Shown one piece after another: positions 8,768-16,045 of a DNA stretch of 64,000 bases (positions are counted from its first letter, which is position 1; the number at the start of each line of letters is the position of its first letter). Below the pieces are notes generated by a model. The model saw only the letters and a list, made by a program, of their open reading frames with translations, was not told where the DNA came from and did not search any database. Both the position numbers and the translations under genes were made by a program. The stretch comes from Pandoraea fibrosis (GTDB lineage Bacteria > Pseudomonadota > Gammaproteobacteria > Burkholderiales > Burkholderiaceae). The DNA is taken from positions 3,596,001 to 3,660,000 of the forward strand of contig NZ_CP047385.1 of the NCBI RefSeq assembly GCF_000807775.2, written 5' to 3'.

Positions 8768-10228
8768 ATGAAACACTCGATCTCCCGCCGACTTGCCGCC
8801 ATGTTCGCCGTTGTGGCGCTGTCGGTGTTCGCGCTGGTGGGAGCCGCGCTCTACATGATGCTGCGCGTGCAACTGGAGCGGCATCTGCGCGAATCGCTCG
8901 ACGACCGCGCACAGATCGCGCACATCATCGTCTATCACGGCGGCACCCCGGAGAAGTGGCAGATCGCTCGCGAAAAGCTCAGCGACATGACCCCGCGCGA
9001 CGGCACCACGACTTATGCAGTGACGAGCGACGATCCGAAATACACCTTCGGCACGCCGGTGAGCGGCATGTTCGTCAAACGGCTGTCCAATGGTTACGTG
9101 CGACTCAAGCCCGACGGCGGCGGCGACGACATGCTGACGACGCGCGAAATCCTGCCGCCCTACGGCTCGCGGCCGGCCGTCGCCCTACAGGTGGCGGCCA
9201 GCTATTCGCCGAACGAGCGGACACTGCGCGCCTTCGGCCTGGGACTCGCAGCGCTCTCCGCGCTCGGGAGTCTTGGGGTGCTGCTGCTGAGTTATTCCGT
9301 CACACGTCTGGGCCTCGCGCCACTCACGCGTCTCACGCGCGAAGCCTCCGAAATCAGCCCGGATAATCGTTCGCAGCGACTCGACACCCGTTCGCTGCCC
9401 GTCGAACTCGACGATCTGACCCACTCGTTCAACGGCGCGCTGGCACGGCTCGACAGCGCGTATGAGCGGCTGGAATCGTTCAACGCCGACGTCGCGCACG
9501 AATTGCGCACGCCGGTCACGATCCTGATCGGGCAGACCGAAGTGGCGCTCACGCGCGATCGGCCAGTTGAGGATTTACGTGCGCTACTGCAATCGAATCT
9601 GGAAGAGCTGGGCCGCATGCGCACGATCATCAACGACATGCTGTTCCTCTCGCGCGCCGATCAGGGCGAACGTGCGACCGGGCTCACGGCGGTGTCGCTC
9701 TCGAGCGAAGCCGCGCACACGCTGGAGTTTCTGGAGATCCCGCTGGAAGAAGCCCAGACCACGGCTCGCCTGCATGGCAGCGCCGTCGCGCAAGTGAACA
9801 AAGCGCTTTTCGGGCGCGCGCTGGCGAATCTGGTGATGAATGCCGTCGAGCATTGTGCACCGGGCGCCAATATCGATGTCCGGATCAAGGCCAACGCCGA
9901 CGATGTCCGACAGGTGAGCGTCGAGGTCTCCAACCCCGGCGCACCGATTCCGCCCGACGTGCTGCGCCATCTGTTCGACCGCTTTTACCGGGCCGAACCG
10001 TCGCGCACCAACAGTCGGGAGAATCACGGATTGGGATTGGCGATCGTCAAGGCGATTGCCGAAATGCACGGGGGCATGGTCTGGGCCCGCAGCGAGAGCG
10101 GACTCAACACCTTTGGATTCTCGGTGTCCACAGGGAGGGAAATCGGCACGCCATTTCTCGACACCGGGCTGCCCCACAGCCACGACGGCGTAACGTCCCA
10201 GTCTCCCCTCGTCCGTCAAATGCCCTGA
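8768..10228 (+). CDS. Sensor histidine kinase of the RND operon
   Basis: A 486-residue membrane kinase. TM1 is at about 10-32, a periplasmic sensor region follows to about 150, TM2 at about 155-178, then a HAMP linker, the dimerisation box with the phosphorylated H244 in FNADVAHELRTPV, the N-box NLVMNAVEHC, and the G-boxes (FDRFYRAE, HGLGLAIVKAIAEMHGG). The N-box histidine/cysteine combination is slightly unusual but the key asparagine is present. It presumably phosphorylates the response regulator encoded 21 bp upstream. Its last codons overlap the convergent gene at 10216 by 13 bp. Confidence 0.92.
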   Translation: MKHSISRRLAAMFAVVALSVFALVGAALYMMLRVQLERHLRESLDDRAQIAHIIVYHGGTPEKWQIAREKLSDMTPRDGTTTYAVTSDDPKYTFGTPVSGMFVKRLSNGYVRLKPDGGGDDMLTTREILPPYGSRPAVALQVAASYSPNERTLRAFGLGLAALSALGSLGVLLLSYSVTRLGLAPLTRLTREASEISPDNRSQRLDTRSLPVELDDLTHSFNGALARLDSAYERLESFNADVAHELRTPVTILIGQTEVALTRDRPVEDLRALLQSNLEELGRMRTIINDMLFLSRADQGERATGLTAVSLSSEAAHTLEFLEIPLEEAQTTARLHGSAVAQVNKALFGRALANLVMNAVEHCAPGANIDVRIKANADDVRQVSVEVSNPGAPIPPDVLRHLFDRFYRAEPSRTNSRENHGLGLAIVKAIAEMHGGMVWARSESGLNTFGFSVSTGREIGTPFLDTGLPHSHDGVTSQSPLVRQMP

Positions 10229-10803
10229 CGGCCGCCTTGCAGGCCGGCCATGTGCTGCATGGCATGGGGAGCGAAAACCGTCAGCGTCTCGCCCAACGCC
10301 TCACGGGCATAAGCGGCCGCGACCGTCATCCGCGCAAGCCGCGCGCGTAACTCCAGATTCTCCCGCTCCAGGTACTGCACGCGCTGCATGGCGTCTGCCA
10401 CATCGGTGAGGGCATCGCCCGCCGGGTTGTGAGCGTCGGGCATGCCATCGAGCAGCGTCATGGCGCGCGCCAGGTTATGTTCCAATTGCTGCGCCCAGAC
10501 AGACTGGCCGCCCGAGAGCGACGAGCCGAATGTCGGGGCCGCCGGAACTTCATACGCCGCACGCGCGCGCACGATGGCCTTCTGCACCGTACCGGCACTG
10601 GGACGGCGGGTCACGCCGGACTGTGCGATAAAGCGCAGATAAGTCTGTGCGCCGTAAATGCGATGCGCGGCCTTACATGCGTCTGCGAGAAACGCGTCGA
10701 GAAAGGCGGGGTTGTTGTGCGGATGTGCCGCATCGGCGTCACGTGCGGCGGCGAGCAAGGCAGCGTAGGTTGCATCGTCGAACTTCAAGGCGGAACGTGC
10801 CAT
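10216..10803 (-). CDS. Hypothetical helical protein
   Basis: A 195-residue Ala-rich cytoplasmic protein that I cannot assign. It starts MARSALKFDDATYAALLAAA and has a near-continuous helical content. Residues 1-90 look like a compact helical domain with a basic patch (GVTRRPSAGTVQKAIVRARAAY) that could bind DNA; residues about 135-175 form a short heptad-rich coiled coil (MQRVQYLERENLELRARLARM). No signal peptide or membrane segment. GGAGATCGCG precedes the ATG. It is convergent with the sensor kinase gene and shares 13 bp with it. A DNA-binding or scaffold role is a guess. Confidence 0.7.
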   Translation of the reverse strand: MARSALKFDDATYAALLAAARDADAAHPHNNPAFLDAFLADACKAAHRIYGAQTYLRFIAQSGVTRRPSAGTVQKAIVRARAAYEVPAAPTFGSSLSGGQSVWAQQLEHNLARAMTLLDGMPDAHNPAGDALTDVADAMQRVQYLERENLELRARLARMTVAAAYAREALGETLTVFAPHAMQHMAGLQGGRQGI

Positions 10804-10920
10804 CGCGATCTCCGGGTGCTTGCCGTATTCGGGGGGCTATGCGCGCCGATGGGCCATCGCTGGCGACATCGGCAACACCACAGTCGCGGGGACTACGGCA
10901 GGTAGTCCCCTTACACAACG

Positions 10921-11532
10921 TCAGGGCTTCGGGGCCGGTGCAGGCACCGGCGGCGTCCACTTACGCTTGGCGTTTGGGTCCTGCGTGACCGCAACGGCAA
11001 CGGCCTCGGTGTAGTTCACCGTCACGGCATCGCCGACTTTCACGCCTTCGAGCAACTTCGGATCGTCCACGGCCACGTCGACGGTGCGCGACGGTCCACG
11101 CAGTGTCACGACATTCGCATTACGGTCGATCCGCTGTACGGTGGCCACGACTTTCAGGTTTCGTGCTGCATCGGCCGCCGGGCGCTGGCCCGGTGCAGCG
11201 CGATCGGCGCCTTCCGTCACGACACGGCTGCGAATACCATCGCCCGGCGCGACGGAAATGGCCACGGAGCGCTGATATGCCACGACCACTTTGTCACCCT
11301 TGCGCATCTGCTCGAAGTTCTGCACCTCCGGGCCGACGACGAACGTCACCGGTTTGCCGTGGTCGTCGGCCACTTGAATCGTGCGATTCTTGGCATCGAC
11401 ATTGAGCAGCGTGGTACGGAATTCGACCACACCGCCGCGCACGATAGGCGCCGGACGCGCTGCGTCCTGAGCATGCACCACCGTACCAAGCGACAACAGT
11501 CCGGCCAAAATCATGGCTTGCATAAGCTTCAT
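10921..11532 (-). CDS. Exported beta-rich protein of unknown function
   Basis: A 203-residue protein with a clear signal peptide (MKLMQAMILAGLLSLGTVVHA, cleaved before QDAARP). The mature part contains two copies of an OB/SH3-like beta pattern: TTLLNVDAKNRTIQVADDHGKPVTFVVG with KGDKVVVAYQRSVAISV, and ATVQRIDRNANVVTLRGPSRTVDVAVDD with VGDAVTVNYTEAVAVAV. This is the layout of DUF5666-like periplasmic proteins. The ATG at 11532 is preceded by AAAGGGA; the 17 codons upstream in frame do not look coding. A candidate FNR-controlled promoter lies about 230 bp upstream on the same strand. It is monocistronic and faces away from the DUF2092 operon. Confidence 0.8.
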   Translation of the reverse strand: MKLMQAMILAGLLSLGTVVHAQDAARPAPIVRGGVVEFRTTLLNVDAKNRTIQVADDHGKPVTFVVGPEVQNFEQMRKGDKVVVAYQRSVAISVAPGDGIRSRVVTEGADRAAPGQRPAADAARNLKVVATVQRIDRNANVVTLRGPSRTVDVAVDDPKLLEGVKVGDAVTVNYTEAVAVAVTQDPNAKRKWTPPVPAPAPKP

Positions 11533-11797
11533 GGTGAGTCCCTTTGTTATCGACGATATGCAATTCCCGCACGGGGATCGCAATTAGTTAATTGTCCGAA
11601 GAAAACAACGGGCTTGCAGTGACTTCGTGAAAACCCGAATGTTTCCGTTGGATGGTAACAAAATAATTCAAAGCTGCAATGTTATTTTGAGTTGCATGCG
11701 AAATATCTGCGAGATCGCGCGCTATTTAAATTACTCGCGAATCTCCATATGACGCCCCCTACCTCTCTATATATATGGGGAAACAAAGCATCGTCAT

Positions 11798-11811
11798 TTG
11801 ATATAGATCAA
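11798..11811. promoter_or_regulatory. Perfect FNR/Anr box
   Basis: TTGATATAGATCAA matches the FNR/Anr/Crp-family consensus TTGAT-N4-ATCAA at all ten fixed positions. For leftward transcription its centre (11804.5) lies 41.5 bp from a predicted start near 11763, and a TATATA occupies 11770-11775 on the reverse strand, exactly where the -10 of a class II FNR-activated promoter belongs. That promoter would read into the exported-protein gene ending at 10921. Confidence 0.7.
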
Positions 11812-11980
11812 CCCGTTTCTCGCCTCGACGCAGGAATCAAATCGCTTTTCCCGACAAAACGGATACAAGTTGTTACAAAATTACTCATGATGTTCAAGTA
11901 ATTCTTAATCCGTTCGGATGATGTATTTGCGGCTTGACGATTTGCAATCCGAATTACTATTCTGAATCCTCATCGTTCTG

Positions 11981-12001
11981 GCGGCGCCGCACTGGCGCCG
12001 C
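11981..12001. promoter_or_regulatory. GC-rich hairpin in the leader of the DUF2092 gene
   Basis: GCGGCGCC and GGCGCCGC form an 8-bp perfect stem around the 5-base loop GCACT, 55 bp before the GTG of the DUF2092 gene. No T run follows, so it is not a classical terminator; a leader stem or attenuator is possible. Confidence 0.4.
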
Positions 12002-12055
12002 GTTTGCACGTTGTCGTCGTCCCGTTCAATGCCGGTTTACGAATGAGGTCACACA

Positions 12056-12910
12056 GTGCCACTTCCACCCGCCCACCATGTCTTCCGACGACGCCCGCCC
12101 CGCCGGGCTGTACTGCCCCTCCTGATGAGTGTTCTGCTTGCCGCCGCCCCTGCCCTGGCGCAGGCCCCCGCCTCGGATAGCACACCGCCGGTGCAGGCCA
12201 TGCCGGAGATGCAGCAAGTCGCCGTCGACGCTCTGACGTCCATGAGCCGGTATCTGCGTTCTCTGAAACGTTTTCACGTCGATGCCGATACGGTCACCGA
12301 TGCCGTGTTGAGCACCGGCCAGAACGTAGGCTTTCTGCATCACACCGAAATGTCCGTTCAGCGCCCCGACAAGGTACGCGCCGTGGTGACAGGCCAAGCG
12401 CGCAATCGCGGGTTCGTCTACGACGGCAAGACTTTTACGCTGTATGACCAAACGCAGGGCAAGCGCTTCTACAGTCAGGCGAGTGCGCCCCCCACCGTCG
12501 ACGCGTTAATTCGCGATATCGACGAAAAATACGGCGTAGGTCTGCCGTTGGCGGATCTCTTCTATTGGGGAATGGATGCAGACGACGCCGCACAACTGCG
12601 TTCGGCGCTCTTTATCGGACTGGATCGGGTCGGCGGCGAATGGTGCAACCATTACGCCTTTCAACAACCCGACGTCGATTGGGAATTATGGATTCGGGTC
12701 GGGTCGCGGCCACTACCGTGCCGTTTCGTGATCACGGATACTTCACAGCCTTCGCGCCCACGCCATTCGGTGAATTACCGCTGGGATGTGAATCCGACGT
12801 TCCCGGCGGGAACGTTCACCTATCGCGCCCCCGCTGGCGCGCAGCGCATCGAAATACGTCCGCCAGCCGCCATGCAGGACAGTGCGCCCGCCTCGGGAGG
12901 TTCGCAATGA
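12056..12910 (+). CDS. DUF2092 periplasmic protein
   Basis: A 284-residue exported protein of the DUF2092 family (LolA/LppX-like half-barrel fold by family knowledge). An Arg-rich n-region (VFRRRPPRRAV) and hydrophobic core lead to the cleavage site ALA-QAP near residue 36. The body contains the family pattern: MSRYLRSLKRFHVDADTVTD, RPDKVRAVVTGQARNRGFVYDGKTFTLYD, an 'ADLFYWG' segment and the C-terminal NYRWDVNPTFPAGTFTYRAP. The GTG at 12056 is chosen because GAGG sits 8 bp upstream and the Arg-rich n-region is retained; an internal ATG at 12125 is the alternative. The stop overlaps the ATG of the Pro/Gly-rich gene (ATGA), so the two products probably act together in the envelope. Function unknown. 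Confidence 0.85.
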   Translation: MPLPPAHHVFRRRPPRRAVLPLLMSVLLAAAPALAQAPASDSTPPVQAMPEMQQVAVDALTSMSRYLRSLKRFHVDADTVTDAVLSTGQNVGFLHHTEMSVQRPDKVRAVVTGQARNRGFVYDGKTFTLYDQTQGKRFYSQASAPPTVDALIRDIDEKYGVGLPLADLFYWGMDADDAAQLRSALFIGLDRVGGEWCNHYAFQQPDVDWELWIRVGSRPLPCRFVITDTSQPSRPRHSVNYRWDVNPTFPAGTFTYRAPAGAQRIEIRPPAAMQDSAPASGGSQ

Positions 12911-13665
12911 CTCGAGCAACCTCCCGCCTATCGAGCGGCAAGACGCCCAACAGATCCGGCGTTTCCACGCTAGCCCGTGCGACCTGCATCGCGGCGGCAA
13001 CCCTAATTGCCCTGACGTCCACTGCCAGTCACGGATTCGGTTTCCGGGGCGGCGCGCGCACCAGCCTGCATGGTGGCGGCGCGGGTGGCGGCTTCCACGG
13101 CGGAGGCGCGCCCCACGAAGGCAACTTCGGCGCGGGCGGTGCACGAAGTGGCGCCCCCACACATGCCAACGCGGGCGGGCCTTCGGGTGGACCGCCACAC
13201 AGTGGGGGGCAGCCTCCGGGCCCTCACCCCGGCCCCAATCCCTCACCGCCGTCACCCAATCCGGGTCCCCATCCGCCTGGCCCTGGCCCCAGTCCCGAGC
13301 CTCCGGGGCCGGGGCCGCACCCCCCACCGCCGCCTCCCGGACCGGGACCTGGGCCGGGCCCCCATCCTCCGCCGCCCCCGCCTGGACCGGGGCCGGGGCC
13401 CGGACCTCACCCGCCACCGCCGCCACCACCACCGCCCCCTCCACCACCACCTTACTGGGGCGGAGGATGGTATGACCCCGTGGCAGCGGCAGTCACCATC
13501 GGTGTCTCGGCCGCGATCATCGGCTCGACGGTTGCCTCGATACCGCCCAGTTGCGTGAGCACCGTGGTCAATAACGTCGCTTATCAACACTGCGGCGGGA
13601 CGTGGTATCAGCCCGTCTACTCAGGCACGACCGTCCAGTTCGTTGTGGTTGCCGCACCGCGCTGA
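12907..13665 (+). CDS. Exported Gly/Pro-rich protein paired with DUF2092
   Basis: A 252-residue protein of three parts: a signal peptide (about residues 1-42, ending STASHG), a Gly/His-rich then extreme Pro-rich low-complexity stretch (about 45-180; many PPPPG and GPGPGP repeats), and a compact C-terminal domain with a hydrophobic segment (PVAAAVTIGVSAAIIGSTVA), paired cysteines (PPSCVS, YQHCGG) and TWYQPVYSGTTVQFVVV. The last part resembles a small domain common in Burkholderia envelope proteins (DUF6515-like). The Pro-rich arm could span periplasm or peptidoglycan. It is translationally coupled to the DUF2092 gene upstream, and a hairpin follows it. Confidence 0.8.
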   Translation: MTRATSRLSSGKTPNRSGVSTLARATCIAAATLIALTSTASHGFGFRGGARTSLHGGGAGGGFHGGGAPHEGNFGAGGARSGAPTHANAGGPSGGPPHSGGQPPGPHPGPNPSPPSPNPGPHPPGPGPSPEPPGPGPHPPPPPPGPGPGPGPHPPPPPPGPGPGPGPHPPPPPPPPPPPPPPYWGGGWYDPVAAAVTIGVSAAIIGSTVASIPPSCVSTVVNNVAYQHCGGTWYQPVYSGTTVQFVVVAAPR

Positions 13666-13687
13666 CACGTAGGGCACGCCTTGTTCT

Positions 13688-13718
13688 GATGGCGCCGGAG
13701 ATGAATTCCGGCGCCATC
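13688..13718. terminator. Hairpin after the DUF2092 operon
   Basis: GATGGCGCCGGA and TCCGGCGCCATC form a perfect 12-bp stem with a 7-base loop, 22 bp after the stop. There is no clear T run, so it may act as a 3'-end stabiliser or weak terminator. Confidence 0.55.
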
Positions 13719-13766
13719 GGTCCAGCATGCTTGTAGGCAGGACAGCGAGAACGTTATCCTTGCCTC

Positions 13767-14183
13767 ATGAACCGTCGCATTCTTATCGCTCCCGAAGACG
13801 TCGAACTCACAGCCATGCGCGCGCAAGGCGCCGGTGGTCAGAACGTCAACAAAGTTTCCAGCGCCATCCATCTCCGCTTCGACGTGATGCGCTCGTCCTT
13901 ACCCGACGACGTCAAATTCCGGCTGCTGTCGCGCCTGGATCATCGCATCACTCAGGACGGCATCATCGTCATCAAGGCACAGCAGCATCGCTCTCAGGAA
14001 CTCAACCGGGCCGATGCGCTTGCACGCCTGCAAGCGCTGGTCGATGCCGCTGCCGTATCGCCGCGCCGCCGCGTGCCGACACGCCCCACCCTCGGTAGCC
14101 AGATGCGTCGCCGGGATGCCAAGCAAGGCCGCTCCCGCGTCAAAGCGTCGCGAGGCAAGGTTCAGGCTGGCCGGGAAGATTGA
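13767..14183 (+). CDS. arfB: ArfB (YaeJ) alternative ribosome-rescue factor
   Basis: A 138-residue peptidyl-tRNA hydrolase that frees ribosomes stalled on mRNAs without a stop codon. It keeps the class I release-factor GGQ motif in RAQGAGGQNVNKVSSAIHLRFD (GGQ about 24-26) but has no codon-recognition domain, and ends with the basic, unstructured tail (RRRDAKQGRSRVKASRGKVQ) that enters the empty mRNA channel. Length matches E. coli ArfB (140). The Shine-Dalgarno sequence is weak. It stands alone between the DUF2092 operon and hipBA. Confidence 0.95.
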   Translation: MNRRILIAPEDVELTAMRAQGAGGQNVNKVSSAIHLRFDVMRSSLPDDVKFRLLSRLDHRITQDGIIVIKAQQHRSQELNRADALARLQALVDAAAVSPRRRVPTRPTLGSQMRRRDAKQGRSRVKASRGKVQAGRED

Positions 14184-14196
14184 TGCTAATAACTAT

Positions 14197-14218
14197 TATC
14201 TTTTATTGACGAAAGATA
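14197..14218. promoter_or_regulatory. Inverted-repeat operator upstream of hipBA
   Basis: TATCTTT and AAAGATA form a perfect 7-bp inverted repeat with an 8-base spacer, in the AT-rich 114 bp before hipB. HipB-family antitoxins bind TATC-N8-GATA-type repeats, so this is a plausible autoregulatory site. A third TATCTTT copy occurs at 14227-14233 and AAGATAAAG at 14261-14269. Confidence 0.6.
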
Positions 14219-14255
14219 TTTATTGTTATCTTTTTCGTGAAATGTGCCAAATGAA

Positions 14256-14272
14256 ATGCTAAGATAAAGCAT
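14256..14272. promoter_or_regulatory. Second inverted repeat before hipB
   Basis: ATGCT and AGCAT flank AAGATAA, 26 bp before the hipB start, and the outer bases GAA/TTC nearly extend the symmetry. It overlaps where the -10 region should lie and is the likely proximal operator. Confidence 0.45.
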
Positions 14273-14297
14273 CATTTCCTGACAAAAGCATATCATC

Positions 14298-14594
14298 ATG
14301 AGCTTCATGGAATCACTGGTGGTGGCCCGCAAAGATGCCGCCATGACACAAGCGGAACTCGCCGATCGGGCCGGATTGTCGCGCATGACCGTACAGAAAA
14401 TGGAGTCCGGCGCGCTCGACCCGCGCATGTCGACCGTGCTGGAAATGGCGCGCGCTCTTGGGCTCGAACCCATGCTCGTACCGGCCAGCCTGCGTCAGGA
14501 AGTCGAAGCCTTTCTTCGCTCTGGCGGTAAATACCTCGCACAGCCCAGCGGCGTTTCCGCACCGCCTTCCATCGTCGAGACGCTCGCTCGCTAA
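14298..14594 (+). CDS. hipB: HipB-like XRE antitoxin
   Basis: A 98-residue DNA-binding protein with an XRE helix-turn-helix at about 16-60 (MTQAELADRAGLSRMTVQKMESGALDPRMSTVLEMARALGLE) and a short C-terminal tail. It lies 35 bp upstream of the HipA-type kinase and is the expected antitoxin and autorepressor. The AT-rich upstream region carries inverted repeats fitting that role. The ATG is the first in frame; the ribosome binding site is weak. Confidence 0.88.
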   Translation: MSFMESLVVARKDAAMTQAELADRAGLSRMTVQKMESGALDPRMSTVLEMARALGLEPMLVPASLRQEVEAFLRSGGKYLAQPSGVSAPPSIVETLAR

Positions 14595-14629
14595 TCCGCT
14601 TTCCCGCGCTGGCTCCCGGATCTCTTCTT

Positions 14630-15925
14630 ATGAACATCAAATATCTGCGCGCCTATCTGCACATGCCCGACGGGACACGTCGGGCCATCGGCTATCTGTC
14701 GCAATACGGCGACATACTGCGCATGTCGTTCGACGAGGACTACATTGCCGATGCGCAACGGCCGGTGCTCTCGCTGGCGTATCGCGGTGCCAATGAGACC
14801 GCGACGCGGGAGATTCTCGCGTCGCCACAAGATGCGCGTCTGGTGCGCACCGACGGCCGCTGGCCCGTATATTTCGAAAATCTGCTGCCAGAGGGTCATA
14901 ACCGCGAACGCCTGGCAGCCGAGCGCCGCTGCAGTCCGGACGACGAATTCGAGTTGCTCGCCGCCGCCGGTCACGATCTGATGGGCGCGCTCGAAGTCGA
15001 GCCTGTGCCCGCGCGCGAGGGCGTGCCGGATGTCGTACACCGCTGGCATACGGCCCTCGGCCTCGAAATGGTGGAGCCGGGTTTCGTCGACACCCCGGTG
15101 GAAGACGCCGCCTCATTACCCGGTGTGGTGACCAAGTTCTCCGCGATTCGCGACGGACGTCGCTACATCGTCAAACGCCAGGGGCGCGCGGGCTCGGTCA
15201 TTCTCAAGCTGCCGACGACACGTCATCCGGATCTCGTCGAGAACGAGTTCACGGGGTATCGGCTGTGCGAAGCCCTCGAGCTGGATTGCGCGAAGGCCGA
15301 GATCATTTCGCGACGCGATGCCGACTTGCCGGAGCAGGTGCCGTTCGAGCATATTCTCGCCGTGCCTCGATTCGACCGGCTGCCCGACGGGCGGCGCGTA
15401 CACATGGAGGAATTCGCGCAGGTGCTGCAATATCCGCCACGCAGCAAGTACGGTCGCGGGCTCGATATCGACTACTCGACGATGTTGCGGGTGCTCGACC
15501 AACTGTCCGGCGAACCTGTGCGCGATGTGCGCGAGTTCCTGCGACGCCTGATTGCCTTCATCCTGCTCGGCAACACCGACGCCCATCTCAAGAACTGGGC
15601 GCTGACCTATCCCGACGCCCACACGCCGCAATTGGCACCGGTCTACGACCCGGTCTGCGTTGCCGCTTTTTTCCACGATGTCCCCGAATCTCACTACGGT
15701 GTGAATCGGGCCATCGACAAGACGTTGCGGGCCTTCGACTGGAACGCGCTGGAAGGTCTGCTCCGAGGTGCCGGGCTGCTGCGCGTCAGCCGGTTGACGG
15801 CCATTGCACGTGAAACCGTGCGCGAAGCGCAGGCCAAATGGCCCGCGCTGCTCGACGACGCGCCGAGCGCCGTGCGCGCCACCGTGCTCGAACGTCTGAG
15901 CGGCGGCGTTGCCCTGACGGCCTGA
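14630..15925 (+). CDS. hipA: HipA-like serine/threonine kinase toxin
   Basis: A 431-residue HipA-family kinase, similar in length to E. coli HipA (440). The HipA N-terminal subdomain (1-130, with YFENLLPEG) precedes the kinase core: ATP lysine in ILKLP (K193), catalytic D317 and N322 in GNTDAHLKNWAL, and the metal-binding D340 in VYDP. These match E. coli D309, N314 and D332 at a constant offset, so the active site is intact. In E. coli the loop SxSGAQEK carries the autophosphorylated S150; here the aligned segment reads SLPGVVTK, so that serine seems to be proline. Family members phosphorylate glutamyl-tRNA synthetase and cause growth arrest. It forms a module with hipB. Confidence 0.9.
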   Translation: MNIKYLRAYLHMPDGTRRAIGYLSQYGDILRMSFDEDYIADAQRPVLSLAYRGANETATREILASPQDARLVRTDGRWPVYFENLLPEGHNRERLAAERRCSPDDEFELLAAAGHDLMGALEVEPVPAREGVPDVVHRWHTALGLEMVEPGFVDTPVEDAASLPGVVTKFSAIRDGRRYIVKRQGRAGSVILKLPTTRHPDLVENEFTGYRLCEALELDCAKAEIISRRDADLPEQVPFEHILAVPRFDRLPDGRRVHMEEFAQVLQYPPRSKYGRGLDIDYSTMLRVLDQLSGEPVRDVREFLRRLIAFILLGNTDAHLKNWALTYPDAHTPQLAPVYDPVCVAAFFHDVPESHYGVNRAIDKTLRAFDWNALEGLLRGAGLLRVSRLTAIARETVREAQAKWPALLDDAPSAVRATVLERLSGGVALTA

Positions 15926-15958
15926 CATACCGTCTCAACAGCTTTCCCACCTCTCAAA

Positions 15959-16006
15959 AATATTACCCGGGTGATATTGCAATTCAAATAACACCCGGGT
16001 AATATT
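15959..16006. promoter_or_regulatory. Two CCCGGG-centred palindromic operators flanking a promoter
   Basis: Two 20-bp near-palindromes, AATATTACCCGGGTGATATT (15959-15978) and AATAACACCCGGGTAATATT (15987-16006), have centres 28 bp apart and together form a perfect 14-bp inverted repeat (AATATTACCCGGGT and its complement). A promoter fits between and over them: TTGCAA at 15977-15982, 17-bp spacer, TAATAT at 16000-16005, so binding would block transcription of the DUF2239 gene 40 bp downstream. Confidence 0.75.
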
Positions 16007-16045
16007 CGCCGGTACCGACAATTGCTATCGCTACCGGAGTCTTCT

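Larger units (their letters stand above)
11533..12055. other. AT-rich 523-bp divergent intergenic region
   Basis: The region between two divergent export genes is much richer in A+T than its surroundings. It holds the FNR-type box, a leftward TATATA element, a candidate rightward promoter (TTGACG 11934-11939, TATTCT 11958-11963, 18-bp spacer) and a GC hairpin at 11981-12001. Only very short open frames with rare starts exist and none has a convincing ribosome binding site, so I see no gene here. Confidence 0.6.

Noticed and set aside
11692..11901. 69-codon frame in the AT-rich region at 11.7-11.9 kb
   Set aside because: TTG start, no ribosome binding site and it spans the FNR box and promoter elements; better read as regulatory DNA.
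13210..13450. Dense C/G-rich repeats that look like a DNA satellite
   Set aside because: They are Pro/Gly codons inside the 252-residue exported protein and keep the reading frame; not an independent repeat element.
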